The position numbers and the translations under genes were made by a program. Below are positions 1 to 12,000 of a stretch of DNA of 64,000 nucleotides, one piece after another; positions within the stretch are counted from its first letter, which is position 1; each line of letters opens with the position of its first letter. The stretch is from contig NC_070573.1 of assembly GCF_026914185.1 (NCBI RefSeq), positions 930,001-994,000 of the forward strand. The letters are read 5' to 3'. The stretch comes from Puccinia triticina (taxonomy: Eukaryota; Basidiomycota; Pucciniomycetes; Pucciniales; Pucciniaceae). The notes below the pieces were generated by a model. The model saw only the letters and a list, made by a program, of their open reading frames with translations, searched no databases and had not been told where the DNA came from.

Positions 1-966
1 GATGAAAGATTGAGGATTGCATATGGTCAAGCGAACTGGGCTACAGTTATGCTAAAATCAATTGGCTCCGCAAATAAATTAGCGTAATGCTCTCCGCTAA
101 TAACCCAAGCTGGTAGCGGTTGCGATAACTGAACAACTGTTTTGAGCGTAACAAAGCCCGCGGCACTGCCAAGCCGAAGGTGCAAGCGGGGCTTATGCCT
201 AACAACAAGATTCTTGCGTGAGAGAATCTTGCATTTTGGCGTAGCATTTCTTTATTGTCAATTATAAAATCAGTAATCACTGTCCCACCACTCTTACTCT
301 ATCCCAGCTGAGCGCTGGCATCTTGCGTACAATCCTACACCACGGAGCGCGCCCAACCGCGGCTTGACGTGGGTTCCGATGTGGAGACGACCCCTGCGAC
401 CCCGCCCTCAACTTTGGGCGTGCCTCTGAGCGGGAGGTCACGGGACCCGCGGTCGGCACAACCCCTCACGTGGGCCCCACGTGCAGAGCCCGCGGTCGGA
501 GAACTGCCCACGGTGGCTCGCCGTCGGGCTTTTGACCCACGTGGGGCTTCTGTCCGGCGACCGCCCAAAGCCGCACAGGATGGCAATCCCATCTGGACGC
601 CGTGTAATGTCCGACATCACCGACAGCGGGGACCCGCCGTTGGGCCAACGGCAACGTGAGAAATGAGCCGTGTTTCTTTTATTTTATTCTCGGACAAAAA
701 CAGCAGGTTTCTGCCAGAATAATCCGCCAGTTAGAAAAACCGGCGGAGTTTTTTTTGAGAGGAACCGATGGATTCAAGTTTTGAGTAAAATAAATCCAAA
801 TCAATTGCCGGGTTTTTCTTAAAAAAAAGATACAATAGTGCAGAAGAAAATTGTCCAGACAGAGAAGGAATAGTTCGGAAGCAAACAACAGAAAAGAATA
901 AGTAAAGAAATAAAAAAAATGGCTTTGCCAAGCGGAAGAGAAAATAAGGGGAAATGGGTTGAAAGA
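1..966. other. Gene-free left edge with GC-rich palindromic island
   Basis: I see no supportable gene here. Bases 1-330 and 660-966 are AT-rich. Bases about 331-660 are sharply GC-rich and full of short palindromes, for example CACGTGGGCCCCACGTG at about 468-484 and repeated CCCGCGGTCGG. ORFs of 60-96 codons in this island lie in several frames on both strands, as expected from GC-rich DNA, and are not called. Bases 336-377 resemble, in inverted orientation, bases 19557-19598: an 8-mer TACACCAC and an 8-mer TTGACGTG occur at the same spacing in both. This may mark a transposon end (see findings). Confidence 0.5.
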
Positions 967-2569
967 TCAGTGGAGAATTGCAGGGACAATCCCGGTGTCA
1001 ACAGAGGCCTGGACCTCTTCAATGGTAGGCACTGTGAACTCGGCCTTGTCCATTTGCTTGTAATACCGGTTGTGAGAGAATAGTTCGAAGTCTTTGTTCA
1101 AGACGATGACTGAATGGCTTTGGCAAAAAAGAAATAAAAAAATGTCAGTAAAGGGAGTAGAAGAATTAGTGGAATGATAAGGAGGAAATGCTCACTGTTC
1201 TTGGAATGCATATGATGAACCGCGTAGAATGCGCAATCGGTCATCAATGTCCAACCATTGTGAATCGTTCCTGCTTTTATGTGCCAAGAAATGCACCATG
1301 ACAAGTCAACAGTAGCAGATTTGGGCCCGCATTGCGTAGTTATCTTTCACTTGTTGCGTAATCTTGGCCTTTGTTAGCTTGTGTCCTTTTGGTGGGAGAT
1401 TCTTGTATATCTATGAAGAAATTAACATTATATTAGAAAAATATATATCTTTATTTGCCGATTCATGATTTACCTACTTTGGTTAGTAAGTCCTTGCGAT
1501 TAGGGATGGGACCATTAACCTTTATCTTCTTGGTCTCCTGTGTATTTAACAGAAGCTAGCAAAAGAAAACAGAAAGAGATCAGATCATTATGTTTGAAGG
1601 CAAAGCTTGTTGAGGACTCACCATATCACAAAGATAGCTTTGTCGATACTTTAAGAGATCAGCAATTAATCTACGATAATTGGCAAGTCCTTGCAAAGTC
1701 TCCATCACATCAGGTGGCGGTATGTGCTCTTGCTTCCACTTGTTGGGCTGTCTGTCAAGGGTATCCTAGAGGCATAAAATAGGACAAATTTATTTAGAAC
1801 TCATTGAAAAGAAAAAGGAATTCAAACTGACCAGCATTAAGAAGAACAAAGAATTTGGAATTGTCCCATTGCTGTGAGGATTATTAGAATATGCATCAAT
1901 GGTCGGCTTAAGCAAGATCAGCTGAGCAGTTTCTCTGACAAAGTCCTGGTTGAAGGTGTTGGATTGATATACGGGCCAAAGCAAGAATCAAGGGTTAGAT
2001 CGGATCAAAACAAGAGAAACGATAAGATCAAAACAGTTGATACCAACGCACCTTGAAAGTTGTATCACATGTATAAGTGGTGCGCTGCGCCAGACCAACG
2101 TTCTTTGAAACAGCCAGTTGGTGATATGCCCCATTAAAAAAGATAACGGCTGCATCGGGTGCTTCAGAGACATACTGTGCGGAAAATATAGAGGATGAGA
2201 GTCGAGATATCATTATTGTGATGTTCCTCAGAGTGAATCAGCAAAACATCATAAAGATACTACCTTGCATGCAATATTGGCAATCTTCAAATGATCTTGG
2301 TCAAGTTTCAGCTCAGATTGAAGCTCGGCACATACTTCCTTGATGTTGTCGTCAAAAGAATTCAAAGCCATTGGGCCAGCCATATTGACATCCCCGCGGT
2401 TAGGTGGAAGATCAAAGATGTTGTTAGGATCAGTAGGGTGGAATTTGTCAGAGGAGTTGCTGTCATGGCTGTGATCGGGTGAGGTTGGATCTTGATGAGC
2501 ACCTCCAAAGTTGGACTGTTGGTCATCCACACCTCCACAGAGGAGCTCATCAACGTTGAGTGGCATCAT
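967..2569 (-). pseudogene. Unrecognised multi-exon gene with one frameshift
   Basis: I do not recognise this protein. Predicted exons read on the minus strand: 2569-2264 (start MMPLNVDEL), 2174-2052, 1945-1832, 1765-1622, 1537-1478 and 1410-1306. All have GT-AG borders, phase 0 junctions and introns of about 65-120 bases. This gives about 280 residues without a stop. Near 1323-1328 (GGGCCC) the frame then needs a one-base shift. After it, coding-like sequence continues (MRAKSATVDLSWCISWH) to an intron donor near 1190, and a last exon ends at a TGA at 967-969 (ending VDTGIVPAILH). The shift could be a real lesion or an error. The gene is divergent from the Plavaka transposase (465 bases between starts), so it may be an accessory gene of that element or an unrelated host gene. 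The only plus-strand ORF here (1540-1782) is a shadow. Confidence 0.55.
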
Positions 2570-3033
2570 AAGTTGACTGTGGGAGTGGGTGACGAAAAGG
2601 GAGTGATGACCGAGCAAAGGAAGAGGGTGGTCAGCAGGTGGGGAGTGACAATGAAGAACCAGCTGAGATTTTACGATTGCTTGTCCGTCCTGATTGAAGA
2701 TTTATAAATGAATTTAAACTCGAAAAAGAGGTAAAGGGCATGGTCATTTCGGAGATCAAAAAAAAGTCATCCATTTGAAAAATTTAACCAAGTCATCCAT
2801 ACCTCGGTCCCCCTTTTCGATCCACTGTCCACCAAATTATTGCCAACTGTCAAGTCAATCATCACAAAAAAAACGACAACAGATATTGGAAACCTCAAGA
2901 AGATATACTTGGGTGAAAATGGACCGGAGTTTTAAATGTATGGCTTCCATTAATATTTTTTCGGACAAATAAGAAAAAAACTTACTTCTTTTTTCTTCAA
3001 GACTTTCTTGAAAGAAACTCTACAGGTTTAAAG
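2570..3033. other. Divergent intergenic region
   Basis: This AT-rich segment separates the minus-strand gene starting at 2569 from the Plavaka start at 3034. It would hold both promoters if both genes are functional. No clear TATA box was recognised. A-runs and short ORFs are present but nothing coding is supported. Confidence 0.35.
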
Positions 3034-4452
3034 ATGTACGAGTGCTGCCTGTGTAGAGGAAGACCTACGACTAACCAAAGCAGGCATACCATGAATTCAC
3101 GCCACCAAAATCTAGTTCGCGCAAACAAAGATCAGCGGGCTTGACAGGCTGCTCAAAGGACCGCAGTCGAACTTTCAAATGCTGAGACAATTGTTCGTGA
3201 CAATGAGGCCGGTCAACTTGACTTTGAGATGGGCGGGGACGAAGGACTGGATCCAGTGGTCGAGTCTGATAACGAAAGCGGAGCTGATGGCGAAGCTGAG
3301 GAGGTTCCGCCCGGTACTTTCGTCGAGGAGTCGGATGACGACGAGGAGGGAGAGTTTAACTGGATGGAGTATGTTGGCATAGCGGTCGGTCAGATCAAAT
3401 CCGAGCCCGAGGATTCTGGTGTACCGTCTAGTCCACTGTTTCGTCGCGAGGAAGAGGAAATTAAAAAAGTTAAACCAAATAAGACGGCCTACTATCCATT
3501 TTTAAATCAGGAAGTAAGCTTGTTTGGACTAAAATTGAGCAAAGAAAAGAATAACGAAGAGAAAAAAACTGACATACTAACTGGTTTGCAGTACCTTGTT
3601 GGTTCGCTGATCGTCGGATACCTACCTAAGCTAATTTCCCGAGACCTCTACCATCAGATTTGGAGCGTCTTCACGCTCTACCACGTCCGACTTCCCCGCT
3701 GGGAAGCGTTGCGAAAAATGCGGGCCAAGATCCGAACCCTAATCAACCGGACTATCATTGAGATGGAAACCATCTTCGGACAGCCGGTCTTTGGGTTGAA
3801 TGCCAGTGAATTAATTAAGGATGTGAGAAACACTTATCTCATTTTCTTTGTGCCGGAGGAGTCGTTGAGCTTGAGCTGATTCGGGTGTTCTCCGCAGGAT
3901 CTGATGAATCCGTTGGTTGCGCCAAACATGGATTTCTATCCGGAAGAAGCGCGGGGCCAGAATGTCTACAAGCTTTCACAGTCTGCGAAATGGCTGAAAC
4001 ATACGGCACCCGACCTTTGAGCGCAGATGGTTGAATCAAACAAAAAGCAATTCTACATTTTTGAGCCAGCCCAATTAAAAACTGCTCAAATTATTATTCC
4101 TATTTTCTTCTACACTGAAAAAAGCTTGTTGTTTGCAAAGTGTTATCAACCTGAATTCAAATCCAGCAAAAATGATTCACAGATCCGGATTGGAATTCCC
4201 GACAAAATAGATTTTGATGATGTGAAACTTCAAGTAATTCCCATAGAGAACTTGGACAAGACTTATGACGAGATTAATACAAGTAGTGGTTCAAGTTTAT
4301 CAACGGCTTGCGGAGGAAAAATTCATCGTGAGAATTCCACTAATTTATAAAGCAAGCAATAAAGATGTACATGAATTAATATCTCATTTCTATATTTTTT
4401 AAATAGAAATTGATGCGCAGCACGGCTGGAATCCAACCGTATCTTTCCCAAA

Positions 4453-4802
4453 CACATGGAGAAAAAAAGCGGGTGGAAAAATCTTACGAAATGTACCAAT
4501 TACGCTATACTGCGACGACACGTCTGGAAAAAAATCTAAAAAGTGGAATAAACATATTTCTTATTATTTTACGCTCTCCGGCTTACCGCCTCAATTTTCA
4601 AATCAGCAATTCAACTGCCATTTTCTTTGTACTTCAAATATTGTTGGCGCTTTGGACCTGGGCGCGCTGGTAATTGAACAGTTAAAGTACAAATTTTATT
4701 GTTTTAAATCCGTCAGATTTAATTCTTTTTAGTTTACATCTTCTCATTGACGGTGCTTTTTTTAAATTCTCTTCTCATTTTCAGTGAAATGGCCATTGAC
4801 GG
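4453..4802 (+). repeat. Host segment present twice (copy 1)
   Basis: 350 bases covering most of Plavaka exon 4, intron 4 and the start of exon 5. The same 350 bases recur at 14475-14824 between the truncated gag and the right LTR. This copy is in its natural place: it follows the upstream part of exon 4 without a break. Confidence 0.9.
4799..4802. repeat. Target site duplication ACGG (left)
   Basis: ACGG directly precedes the left LTR (TGTAAGAC...). ACGG also directly follows the right LTR at 15626-15629. With the element and one ACGG removed, the transposase reads MAIDGFDAYD across the site in frame, which confirms the borders. Confidence 0.88.
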
Positions 4803-5602
4803 TGTAAGACTCAAAAGTGGTTTTGAAACCCTTTTGCTGAATGGAGAAGGGGATGAAGGAGTTGCAAGCTCTGCCCTTCTATACTACCAGCTACAAGACT
4901 CACCAAGCTCAGCTTGGTAAGTTTTAATTAGGTGATAGGAGTGGATGCTCAAGATGAGTTTGTTCGAGACACCGTATAAAGAGTTGTTATTGATATATAA
5001 GGGTTGTTATGAGTATAGTTGTAAGTTGTAAGTGTTGAGAGTACAAGGTGGTGAGTGAATCACTGATCAGTAATAAACTGAGGAACCAAATTGGGGGGGG
5101 GAGAGAGCTCCTTATATAGACAAATGTGAGGGATTTTAGCTCCAGGGCAGCCCCAGTGAGGGATTTTTGCTGGCTTGGGCTGTGTACAATTTATGCAAGG
5201 AGTGCATGCATGATGCAGGGAACAATGGCATGTGATGCAACAAAACCAAACAAAAGTGGAGGTGAAAGTTCTAGACTGTGGAGAACAATGGCACAGACTA
5301 CAGGGGCAGTGCTGAATGATGTAATGCAGATAGCAAACAAAGGCAAACTAATATATGCAGTGGAGATACCATGGAGTAGGGAAATGTATGTGTATATTGG
5401 GGAATGACAGGGTGCTACAGGTGTTCCGGAGGGTCTAACTTCCAGTGCAGTGGAGCTCCAGTTACGCTTTCAGCGGTGACTGGGGGTTAATTTGGCTGTA
5501 GAATCTGATTAAGGGGCCTGTTTGGTTGTATCTTGAGGCCTTCTATGGGTGAAATATACTAGTGAGAGAAAACTTTTGATTTTTCCCATTTTGTATACCA
5601 CA
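4803..5602 (-). repeat. Left (3') LTR, 800 bp
   Basis: Begins TGTAAGAC and ends TATACCACA on the plus strand, so it has TG...CA ends in the element's direction. It is adjacent to the polypurine tract. A minus-strand TATA-like box (TATATAAGGAG, about 5109-5119) precedes a C-rich stretch (nine G on the plus strand, 5093-5101). The 93-codon plus-strand ORF at 5126-5407 is present in both LTRs only because the LTRs are copies, and is not called. Confidence 0.88.
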
Positions 5603-5616
5603 TCCTCCCCCAACTT
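5603..5616 (-). other. Polypurine tract of the retrotransposon
   Basis: On the minus strand AAGTTGGGGGAGGA directly precedes the 3' LTR start TGTGGTATAC. This is the position and composition of a plus-strand-synthesis primer site, and it fixes the orientation of the element. Confidence 0.8.
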
Positions 5617-7067
5617 ATTGTCTGTCCCCAGACAATTTGCCGTGAAAAAGTGCCGCATTTTGAGTTTGAAAGCTTGAAAGTTGAGTTGCACAGCTGTCAT
5701 TCCAGAATTCTTCAATATTGGCTGTTTTAGACATTGCTGGGGTATCATGGAGTGAAGTTTTGCGCAAAAATTGGATTTCATGATTTTTGAATTGATTTGT
5801 GAGCCAGAAGATTTTTCATCTCTGGGAGTCGAGGTGCTGCACGCAGTCCGCAGCTGCGCAGTTCCGCAGCATGTGACTTCGCGTTGCCGCTGTAGTCGCC
5901 GCGCTAGAACTCCAGAGTGCGCGCGCTTGAAGCCGCGAGCCTGGGTCAACGAGTATTGATCGGGGACCCGTACTCTGTTCCTCATGATCCAAGTAAACGG
6001 GCCCTGGGCCCGGGTGCTCTGCGTTGATTGGGACCGCCCGTTCTGTTGTCGAGTAGTGATCGGGGTTCCAATACCCGTGTGACTCGTCCGAGTTTGGGGT
6101 CAGAAGTTTTCTCGCGCTGAGCGCTGCGCTGCGCTTGTGCGTGTGACATGCCTGTACCTCCTGGTTTCGAGTATTGATCGGGGGCGCGCGCTACCCGACC
6201 AGTCTCTCTGATCCCCCTGTCTGCGATGCCGGCCAATTGTGTTTGGCTCGGACCATAACCGATGTCCGACTCGGACCACAGCTGATATGTACATAGTAGG
6301 TGATCCTTCCAACACATAGCTGAGAGTATTCTCTCAGAGTCTGTCGCAACCCTCTTCGCAGTGGGGTTCCCAGATTCAGAGAGAATGCTCGAAGCTTCAT
6401 TGACCACGCTTCTTCTTCGCCTCCACCACCGCTAGCCACAGGATCAAATTCGAGCTGGCTGCTGCGGCCTTGAGCTGCAGGAGACCAAACCTTGCGACCT
6501 TCTGCTGACTTCTCGATCCAAACGACCTCGATCCTAACTACATAGACGACTTAACGGACCACCTCTACCATCTCTAGGGGGTGGATTCCTTTGAGGCGCC
6601 CGCAGTGCCTCAGAGCCAATCCACCGACTTCGCCGCCTCGAGCCGCCATCACCAGCCTTCAGGATTGAACTCAAGTTTGCTTCTGCGGCCTTGAGCTGCA
6701 GGAATTCGATCCCCGCTTCGTTCTTCTGAACAGCCAAAGCTGAGCCCATAAGGTATGTAATGTTGTTTGTTTATATTAAGTTTTATATTGCTTCAGCTGC
6801 ATTTTCTTCCAGCTGAAGCCCTTTCATCCTTTACTCAGTTCGTCATGCTCAGGTTGGGCCGTCTGGGTCATGCGCGGCTTCATGGCGGGTGCGTTTGGCT
6901 ATATTACCTCGGCCATAGCCCGCCAAGCCGTGATCAAAGGGTCCAAATAATGAGGCAGGGCCCTCAAGCCTTTGTTGTCGCCGGGCAGCCAGGTAAGTCG
7001 TCTACTCGCATCCTGATTCCTGGTGATGTCCGGCCATACGGGCAAAGCTGATAGCTTCTCTGAAGGG
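5617..7067. other. Non-coding 3' internal region with short repeats
   Basis: No supportable gene. The motif GAGTATTGATCGGGG (one variant with AGTGAT) occurs at 5951, 6051 and 6169, about 100-118 bases apart, each followed by a CCCG/CCAATACCCG-like tail. A second pair, CTGCGGCCTTGAGCTGCAGG, occurs at about 6462 and 6683. ORFs such as 5982-6407 minus cover this GC-rich repeat and change frame without a family match. Confidence 0.5.
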
Positions 7068-7074
7068 TATAAAA
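7068..7074 (+). promoter_or_regulatory. TATA box of the antisense passenger gene
   Basis: TATAAAA in GGGTATAAAACAAGCC lies 99 bases before the ATG at 7173, a normal distance for a fungal promoter. It faces opposite to the retrotransposon. Inferred from sequence only. Confidence 0.45.
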
Positions 7075-7172
7075 CAAGCCTTCTCTCCATCAATTCAGGT
7101 TTCCTCCCCATCATCTCCTCAGCGTCCAGCCACCCTTTTGCATTAGTTCCTTCAATCCCCATCGACCCTGTT

Positions 7173-8555
7173 ATGACTTCCTCCTCTAGCCAACCTTTGC
7201 ATCCCTATCATTTACGCCCTCGTGTGAGTTCTGTTGCAAAACAGGTACGTTCCTTTCTCTGTAGCCCAGATTTAATACCTCCTAATGGTCTTGCTGCTTT
7301 ATAGACCAATTCCTCGGTCCTTGATGTGATGGGTTTTGATCGAAACCTCTTAAACCACCACCCTCTTGGGCAGCCTTTCCCCAAGGTATGTTTTGTTTTC
7401 TGTATTGTGGATGTTTATCATTTAAAGGAAACTGATCGTTGTATTTCCTAGACGCCTCGTAATGATGCGCCTGCTGAGCCGCCAACCCATTCGTCACGTG
7501 ATCACTTGAACTGGACCCAGGACCAGCGTGAATATCTCTCAAACTCGCTGATGATGTCTGAAATCTGCCTTGAGTCCCCGGTGGCTCTTCGACCATTCAT
7601 TGTTGGTGATGCAACGATCCAAACTTTAGAGACGGTAAGGTCTTTCCTTGTCTTCTTTGCCATCCTGCCAGCTGACCTTGTCTTGTATAGTTCTTGGGTT
7701 CTAATAACAGTGAAATGGCCCCGCCGATCGACCAAACTCCGCTTGGCTCGACGTCTTCTGCAGCTGAGGTTGCAGCCCCAGCGATTCCTCCAAGTTTGGT
7801 TGGGCTTCACCCTTGATTCAGAACTCCAACTCCTTATCCGACTTCTGGCCCGTCTGAGGGTATTGATCCTATTGCTGGGTCGCCCATCTACTGCCCCCGA
7901 ACCCCAGATCGCTTGCCTAACCCCGACTCTCCGGTTTTTCATCCGAGAGCCCCGGAAAGTTCCCCAGCACCGGTAAGTTACTCTTCTGATTCTTTTCTCA
8001 GCGAAGAGCTGTACTGATGCTTGGTTGAATTTGCACATGTGTATTTAGGCCGTATCATCCAACCGGGTTGCTCTTGATGACTCCTGGATGCCATTACCCG
8101 CCTGGACAACTCGTCCTCGTGGCCGCCCATTGCAACCCGAGTCCCAACTGCATATGGAGGTGGATGAGCAGACTGCCCCAGAGAACAATCCTATCCAGCC
8201 CAATTCTGAGGTGGATGAACTTTCCAATCACAATAATGGTCCTAATGAGAGCTTTCCGCGCATCCCTTCGCCCTCTGTTTGTGGTGATTATGGTATAACC
8301 AAATTTCCCTTCCTTCGCCCTCACCAAATCGAAGCGCTTCTTACTCGCCAACACGGTATTGTCCCAACGACTCCCGCCACTGTTGAACCAGCTGTCCTTT
8401 TCCATTTCTATGTTGGAATGGTTGAGGACTTTGTTGCATTTTCTAACCGCAACCCTTCTCCAAATGGATTCGACCATGTGGAACGCATCGACCTTTTTCA
8501 GGCCTGGGCCCATCGATATCTGACCACCGACCATCTTGTTTGTCAAGCCAATTGA
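7173..8555 (+). pseudogene. Antisense five-exon passenger gene inside the retrotransposon
   Basis: I do not recognise the protein. Predicted exons: 7173-7244, 7305-7385, 7452-7634, 7691-7972 and 8049-8555, with GT-AG introns of 56-76 bases. Every exon length is a multiple of three and all junctions are phase 0, giving 374 codons plus stop. The protein starts MTSSSSQPLHPYHLRPR, is rich in Pro and Ser in the middle (PTPYPTSGPSEGID), and ends with a more ordered part (FPFLRPHQIEALLTRQHG and later ATVEPAVLFHFYVGMVEDFV). One in-frame TGA at 7814-7816 (CCT TGA TTC) reads Arg if restored from CGA. Because it is antisense to the element's genomic RNA, its introns would not be spliced out during retrotransposition, which can explain why they survive. 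Plant Tat-lineage gypsy elements carry antisense ORFs at the same place; homology is not implied. Confidence 0.55.
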
Positions 8556-9001
8556 CCAAAAGTGAGTTTCTATCTTTCTTCTATTTTTATTATTTTTACA
8601 CTAATTATTTTTGTTTTGCTTTTTCTTTTAGTCGCCTATGCTGCTTGTTTCCAGGGGTAAAATTGTTGTAAAATCAAAAAAATCGATAGATAACGAAAAA
8701 AAAAAAAAATTCATATGTGCTAAAACTAAAAAAAATGTATTATTCTTTTTCTTTTTATCTCTTGTACAGTAGGCTAGTCTTTTTTTATCTTATTCTTATT
8801 ATTGGTCTGAAATACATACACGAACACCCCTCCCCCAACTTAAACAGGTTGTCCTCAACCTTGTGTGAGAAGTGAGTTTTAGTGTTCTCTATGACTTCAA
8901 AATAAAGAAAATGTGTTGTTCAAGGATAATCCAAAGAGGGTTTTTTTTTTTTTTTTGAATGTAAACATAATACTTTTGTCGTGGAGAATGCCCAAATGTT
9001 C
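8556..9001. other. AT-rich spacer between convergent reading frames
   Basis: About 450 bases between the end of the passenger gene (plus) and the end of pol (minus). It contains T-rich runs, an A-run near 8696-8708 and a T-run near 8941-8956. A GT...AG pair (about 8562-8631) could be a 3'-UTR intron of the passenger gene. No coding signal seen. Confidence 0.4.
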
Positions 9002-12000
9002 TCAAATAGATTGTTGTTTTCTCCCCCAACTTGGAGATGGGCTTGAATTCAGATTGTTGTCTAGCTCATCATCAGAATCTTCATGTGAGTTTTCACCTTT
9101 GCCGTCCTCCTCTTCTGAAGAATCAGGTTGATCTGGATCCTCATCTTGTTGAATCTCTTCAAGTTTACGTCCACGTGGGTAAAAGCGTTTGATATGAGAA
9201 GCTGCGTAAGCCCTTTTAAGTTCCACCCCATCCAATTCCTCCAAGATATAAGACCCCTTTGGTAATTGTTTAGTGATTCTAAAAGGACCATTCCATCAAT
9301 TAAGAAAAAGCTTTCCCCATTGGTCCTCCAAGCTTTTATTGTAAATTAAAACTAGTTCGCCAGGTTCAAGAGTGTTTCGGAGTCTTGCCGCCATTTTTCG
9401 GTCCCAGTACCAAACAGAAGATTCTCTAGCTTTCATTAGTTTCCCGTGAGCTATTTCCAGAATTTCATCCCTCCTTTCCAATTGCTTTGTTCGCGCTTCT
9501 AAGAGCTGTTCTGTAGTTTTGATTTCCATCCAATCAATTCCTAGATAGGTGTCCATTTCTAGATCCACAGGTAGCACCGCCTTTTGTCCAAAAACCAGTT
9601 CAAATGGTGAGTAACCTGTTGTACGTTTTGTCGAAATCCTGTCTGAAAAAAGCACTAGAGGTAGATATTCTCTCCATTTTCCTCCAGACTCGCCGCACAT
9701 CTTGATTAATGTGTCTTTAATTGGCCTGTGTCCTCTTTCTATCATGCCGTTGGCCTCTGGGTAATAAGGTGTAGGTGGTTTGAAAGTTGCACCAATCTTT
9801 TCCACAGCTTTGATAAATTCATTTTTGAATTCGGGTCCATTGTCTGCCGTAACCGTCTTGATTACCCCGTACCAATAAACCCATTCTTCCAAGAGAAATT
9901 TTCCAATCGTTGCCGCTGTGAGTTTGACCAAAGGAGCTGCCTCTACCCATCCTGATAAGTCATCTCGAGCCACAAGTAAATATTTATATCTCCCAGCCTT
10001 GATGTGACAGACGTCCAACGCTACTCGTCCAAATAAAGTGTTTTCGCCTGTTGGGTTTCGAATTTCCCTAGGTACTAGTGGGTCCCTTTTTTGACATGGT
10101 TCACAGCTTTGTACCCATAAGCAAACCTTTTTCTTCAGACTTGGCCACCAAAATCGGCAGACTAGGTGTTGGTATGTTTCTTCAAGTCCTCGATGACCGA
10201 GTTCCTCGTGAACCTTCCGTAAGAGTTTACTTTGGTACGAGATGTTAGAGATTACTAGTTGCGCCATTGGAGAGTGCCGGCGCATCAGTCGTCCATCCTG
10301 AATGAAATAATTTGCTGATTTTTGTTTGAGTTTCTGAAATTCTTCAGGATCCAATCCTTGTGGTTTACGCAGGGTTTGTAAATAGTCCTTGAGATCTTTC
10401 CAAAATCCATGTGATTCCCATTCCAGAATACTTGTGGACATTGAGAATGTTCTAAATTGGGAGCAGAATTTAATCAGTGGTTCCTCTTCATCAAAGTCGT
10501 CTGAATCGTTATAAAACTCGTCCTTGTCATCGCTTATTGGCCGTCTTGACAAGGCATCTGGTAAAGTAAATGTCTTTCCTGGCTTATGTACCATATCAAA
10601 TGAGAATAGCTGAATGAAAGCCACCCATCTGGTCATAGGTGCATTGGGAAGCGAAGGAGAGTTGATCATTTGGATTAGGGATTGAGCGTCCACTTGTAAC
10701 TCAAAGTGTTGACCCCAAAGAAGTGTCTGTAATTTCTTGAGGATCCTGGCTACGCCACAGAGCTCTAACTTTGGCTGGGAATATTTTGATTCCACCGGTG
10801 AGAAGACAACTGACTCGTAAAGCACTGGTCAAATAAGTCCTGTCTCCAGTTCTTGCTGAGAAAGTACTCCTCCAGCCGCAATGAAGCTTGAATCCACGGC
10901 TAAGATGATCAGTCCGGAACCTTTAGAGTAGTCAAGGTTTTTTAGAGTAATGTCTTCTCCAATAATCTCTTTAAGGCAGTTGAATGCTTGATCACAGTCC
11001 TTGTCCCAGGCCCACTTGGTATCTTTTTGTGTGAGTTTTCTGAGAGGCGCAGCAATTTCTGACAGATTCTTTATGAAAATTCTGACATAGGTCACTATTC
11101 CCATAAAACCTCGGAGTTCAGTGACATTGTTTGGAGTAGGCCAAGTTGAGATTTTGTTTTTCTTCTGAGATGATACCCTTTGTCCTTCTCTGCAGACTAC
11201 GTGCCCGACAATGTCCAGAGCTGGTACACAGCACGCAAACTTTTTTCCGGAGATGGTAAGTCCAGCTTCTTCAATCCGAAATAAAACTCTTTCCAGAGTT
11301 TGAGCGTATTCCCAAATAAACCGCCGTATTCCGGGATTTCCTTCTAACACTTCATTGTTGTATGTTGAAACCGGTCCTTTGATTCCGCCATCATCAATAA
11401 ATACGCCTACATGTTCCGGTATTTCATCCTGAAGGATCCACATCATCTGAGCTTGGTAAACAGCCACAGAGTTTGTAGCTCCCTGGGGAAGTCTTGTAAG
11501 TTGAAATCTTCCTAGTGGTGTATCAAAGGTGGTCAGAGGTCTTGATTCTGGAGCTAATTCTTGTTCGTTGTAGCCGCCCATGATATCGCCTAGTCCGTAA
11601 CAAGCGCGCCCCGCAAAGGATTCCACAAATTCTTCTGTCGCAGGAGGTAGCCCAGCATCCTTGATGGTAACCTTGTTCATTTCTTGTAAGTCGTGAACTA
11701 TTCTTAGTTTTCCATCATGCTTTAGGACACAGAAAACTGGACTAGAATAGCTGGATGTTGATTGTTTGTAAAGTTTGTTTTGTATACGTTCCCGTACTTG
11801 TTCCACGTATTCATCCTTAATTGCTGCAGGTATTGGAATTGGCTTCTTCTGCCAAGGTTGGTGATCCACTACTGGTATAATATAAGGCAAACCATAGGAA
11901 TGCTTCAAAAGTCCTCTCTCTTCTGGGGTGAATGCTATAGCCTTCTCTCGGATTATGATTAGGTGCTTGAAGAGTTTCAATTCTTCTTCCCAAAGCCATC

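Larger units (their letters stand above)
3034..4802 (+). pseudogene. Plavaka-type transposase, 5' part
   Basis: First five exons of a Plavaka (CACTA-related) DNA transposase: 3034-3513, 3592-3822, 3898-4327, 4407-4686 and 4785-4802, the last cut by the retrotransposon. The start MYECCLCRG opens a CxxC...HxxxxxH zinc-finger-like motif. Then come an acidic stretch (FVEESDDDEEGEF), the family block LVGSLIVGYLPKLISRDLY, FYPEEARGQNVYKLSQSAKW and, in exon 4, the hallmark LYCDDTSGKKSKKWNKH. The latter carries the paired acidic residues characteristic of the family. Two in-frame TGA stops (3142-3144 and 4018-4020) lie where CGA (Arg) would fit; family members have Arg in the block around the second. 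Intron 1 (78 bases) is itself open, so the raw ORF 3229-3879 runs through it. The gene continues at 15630. It is dead as read. Confidence 0.85.

Noticed and set aside
1540..1782. 80-codon plus-strand ORF
   Set aside because: It is antisense to exons 4 and 5 of the minus-strand gene, which has consistent splice sites.
5126..5407. 93-codon ORF found identically at 15149-15430
   Set aside because: It lies inside the LTRs; identity reflects LTR duplication, not selection, and no domain is seen.
5509..6439. Minus-strand ORFs of 71-158 codons
   Set aside because: They overlap the LTR end, the polypurine tract and short GC-rich repeats, change frame without domains, and do not align with gag or pol.
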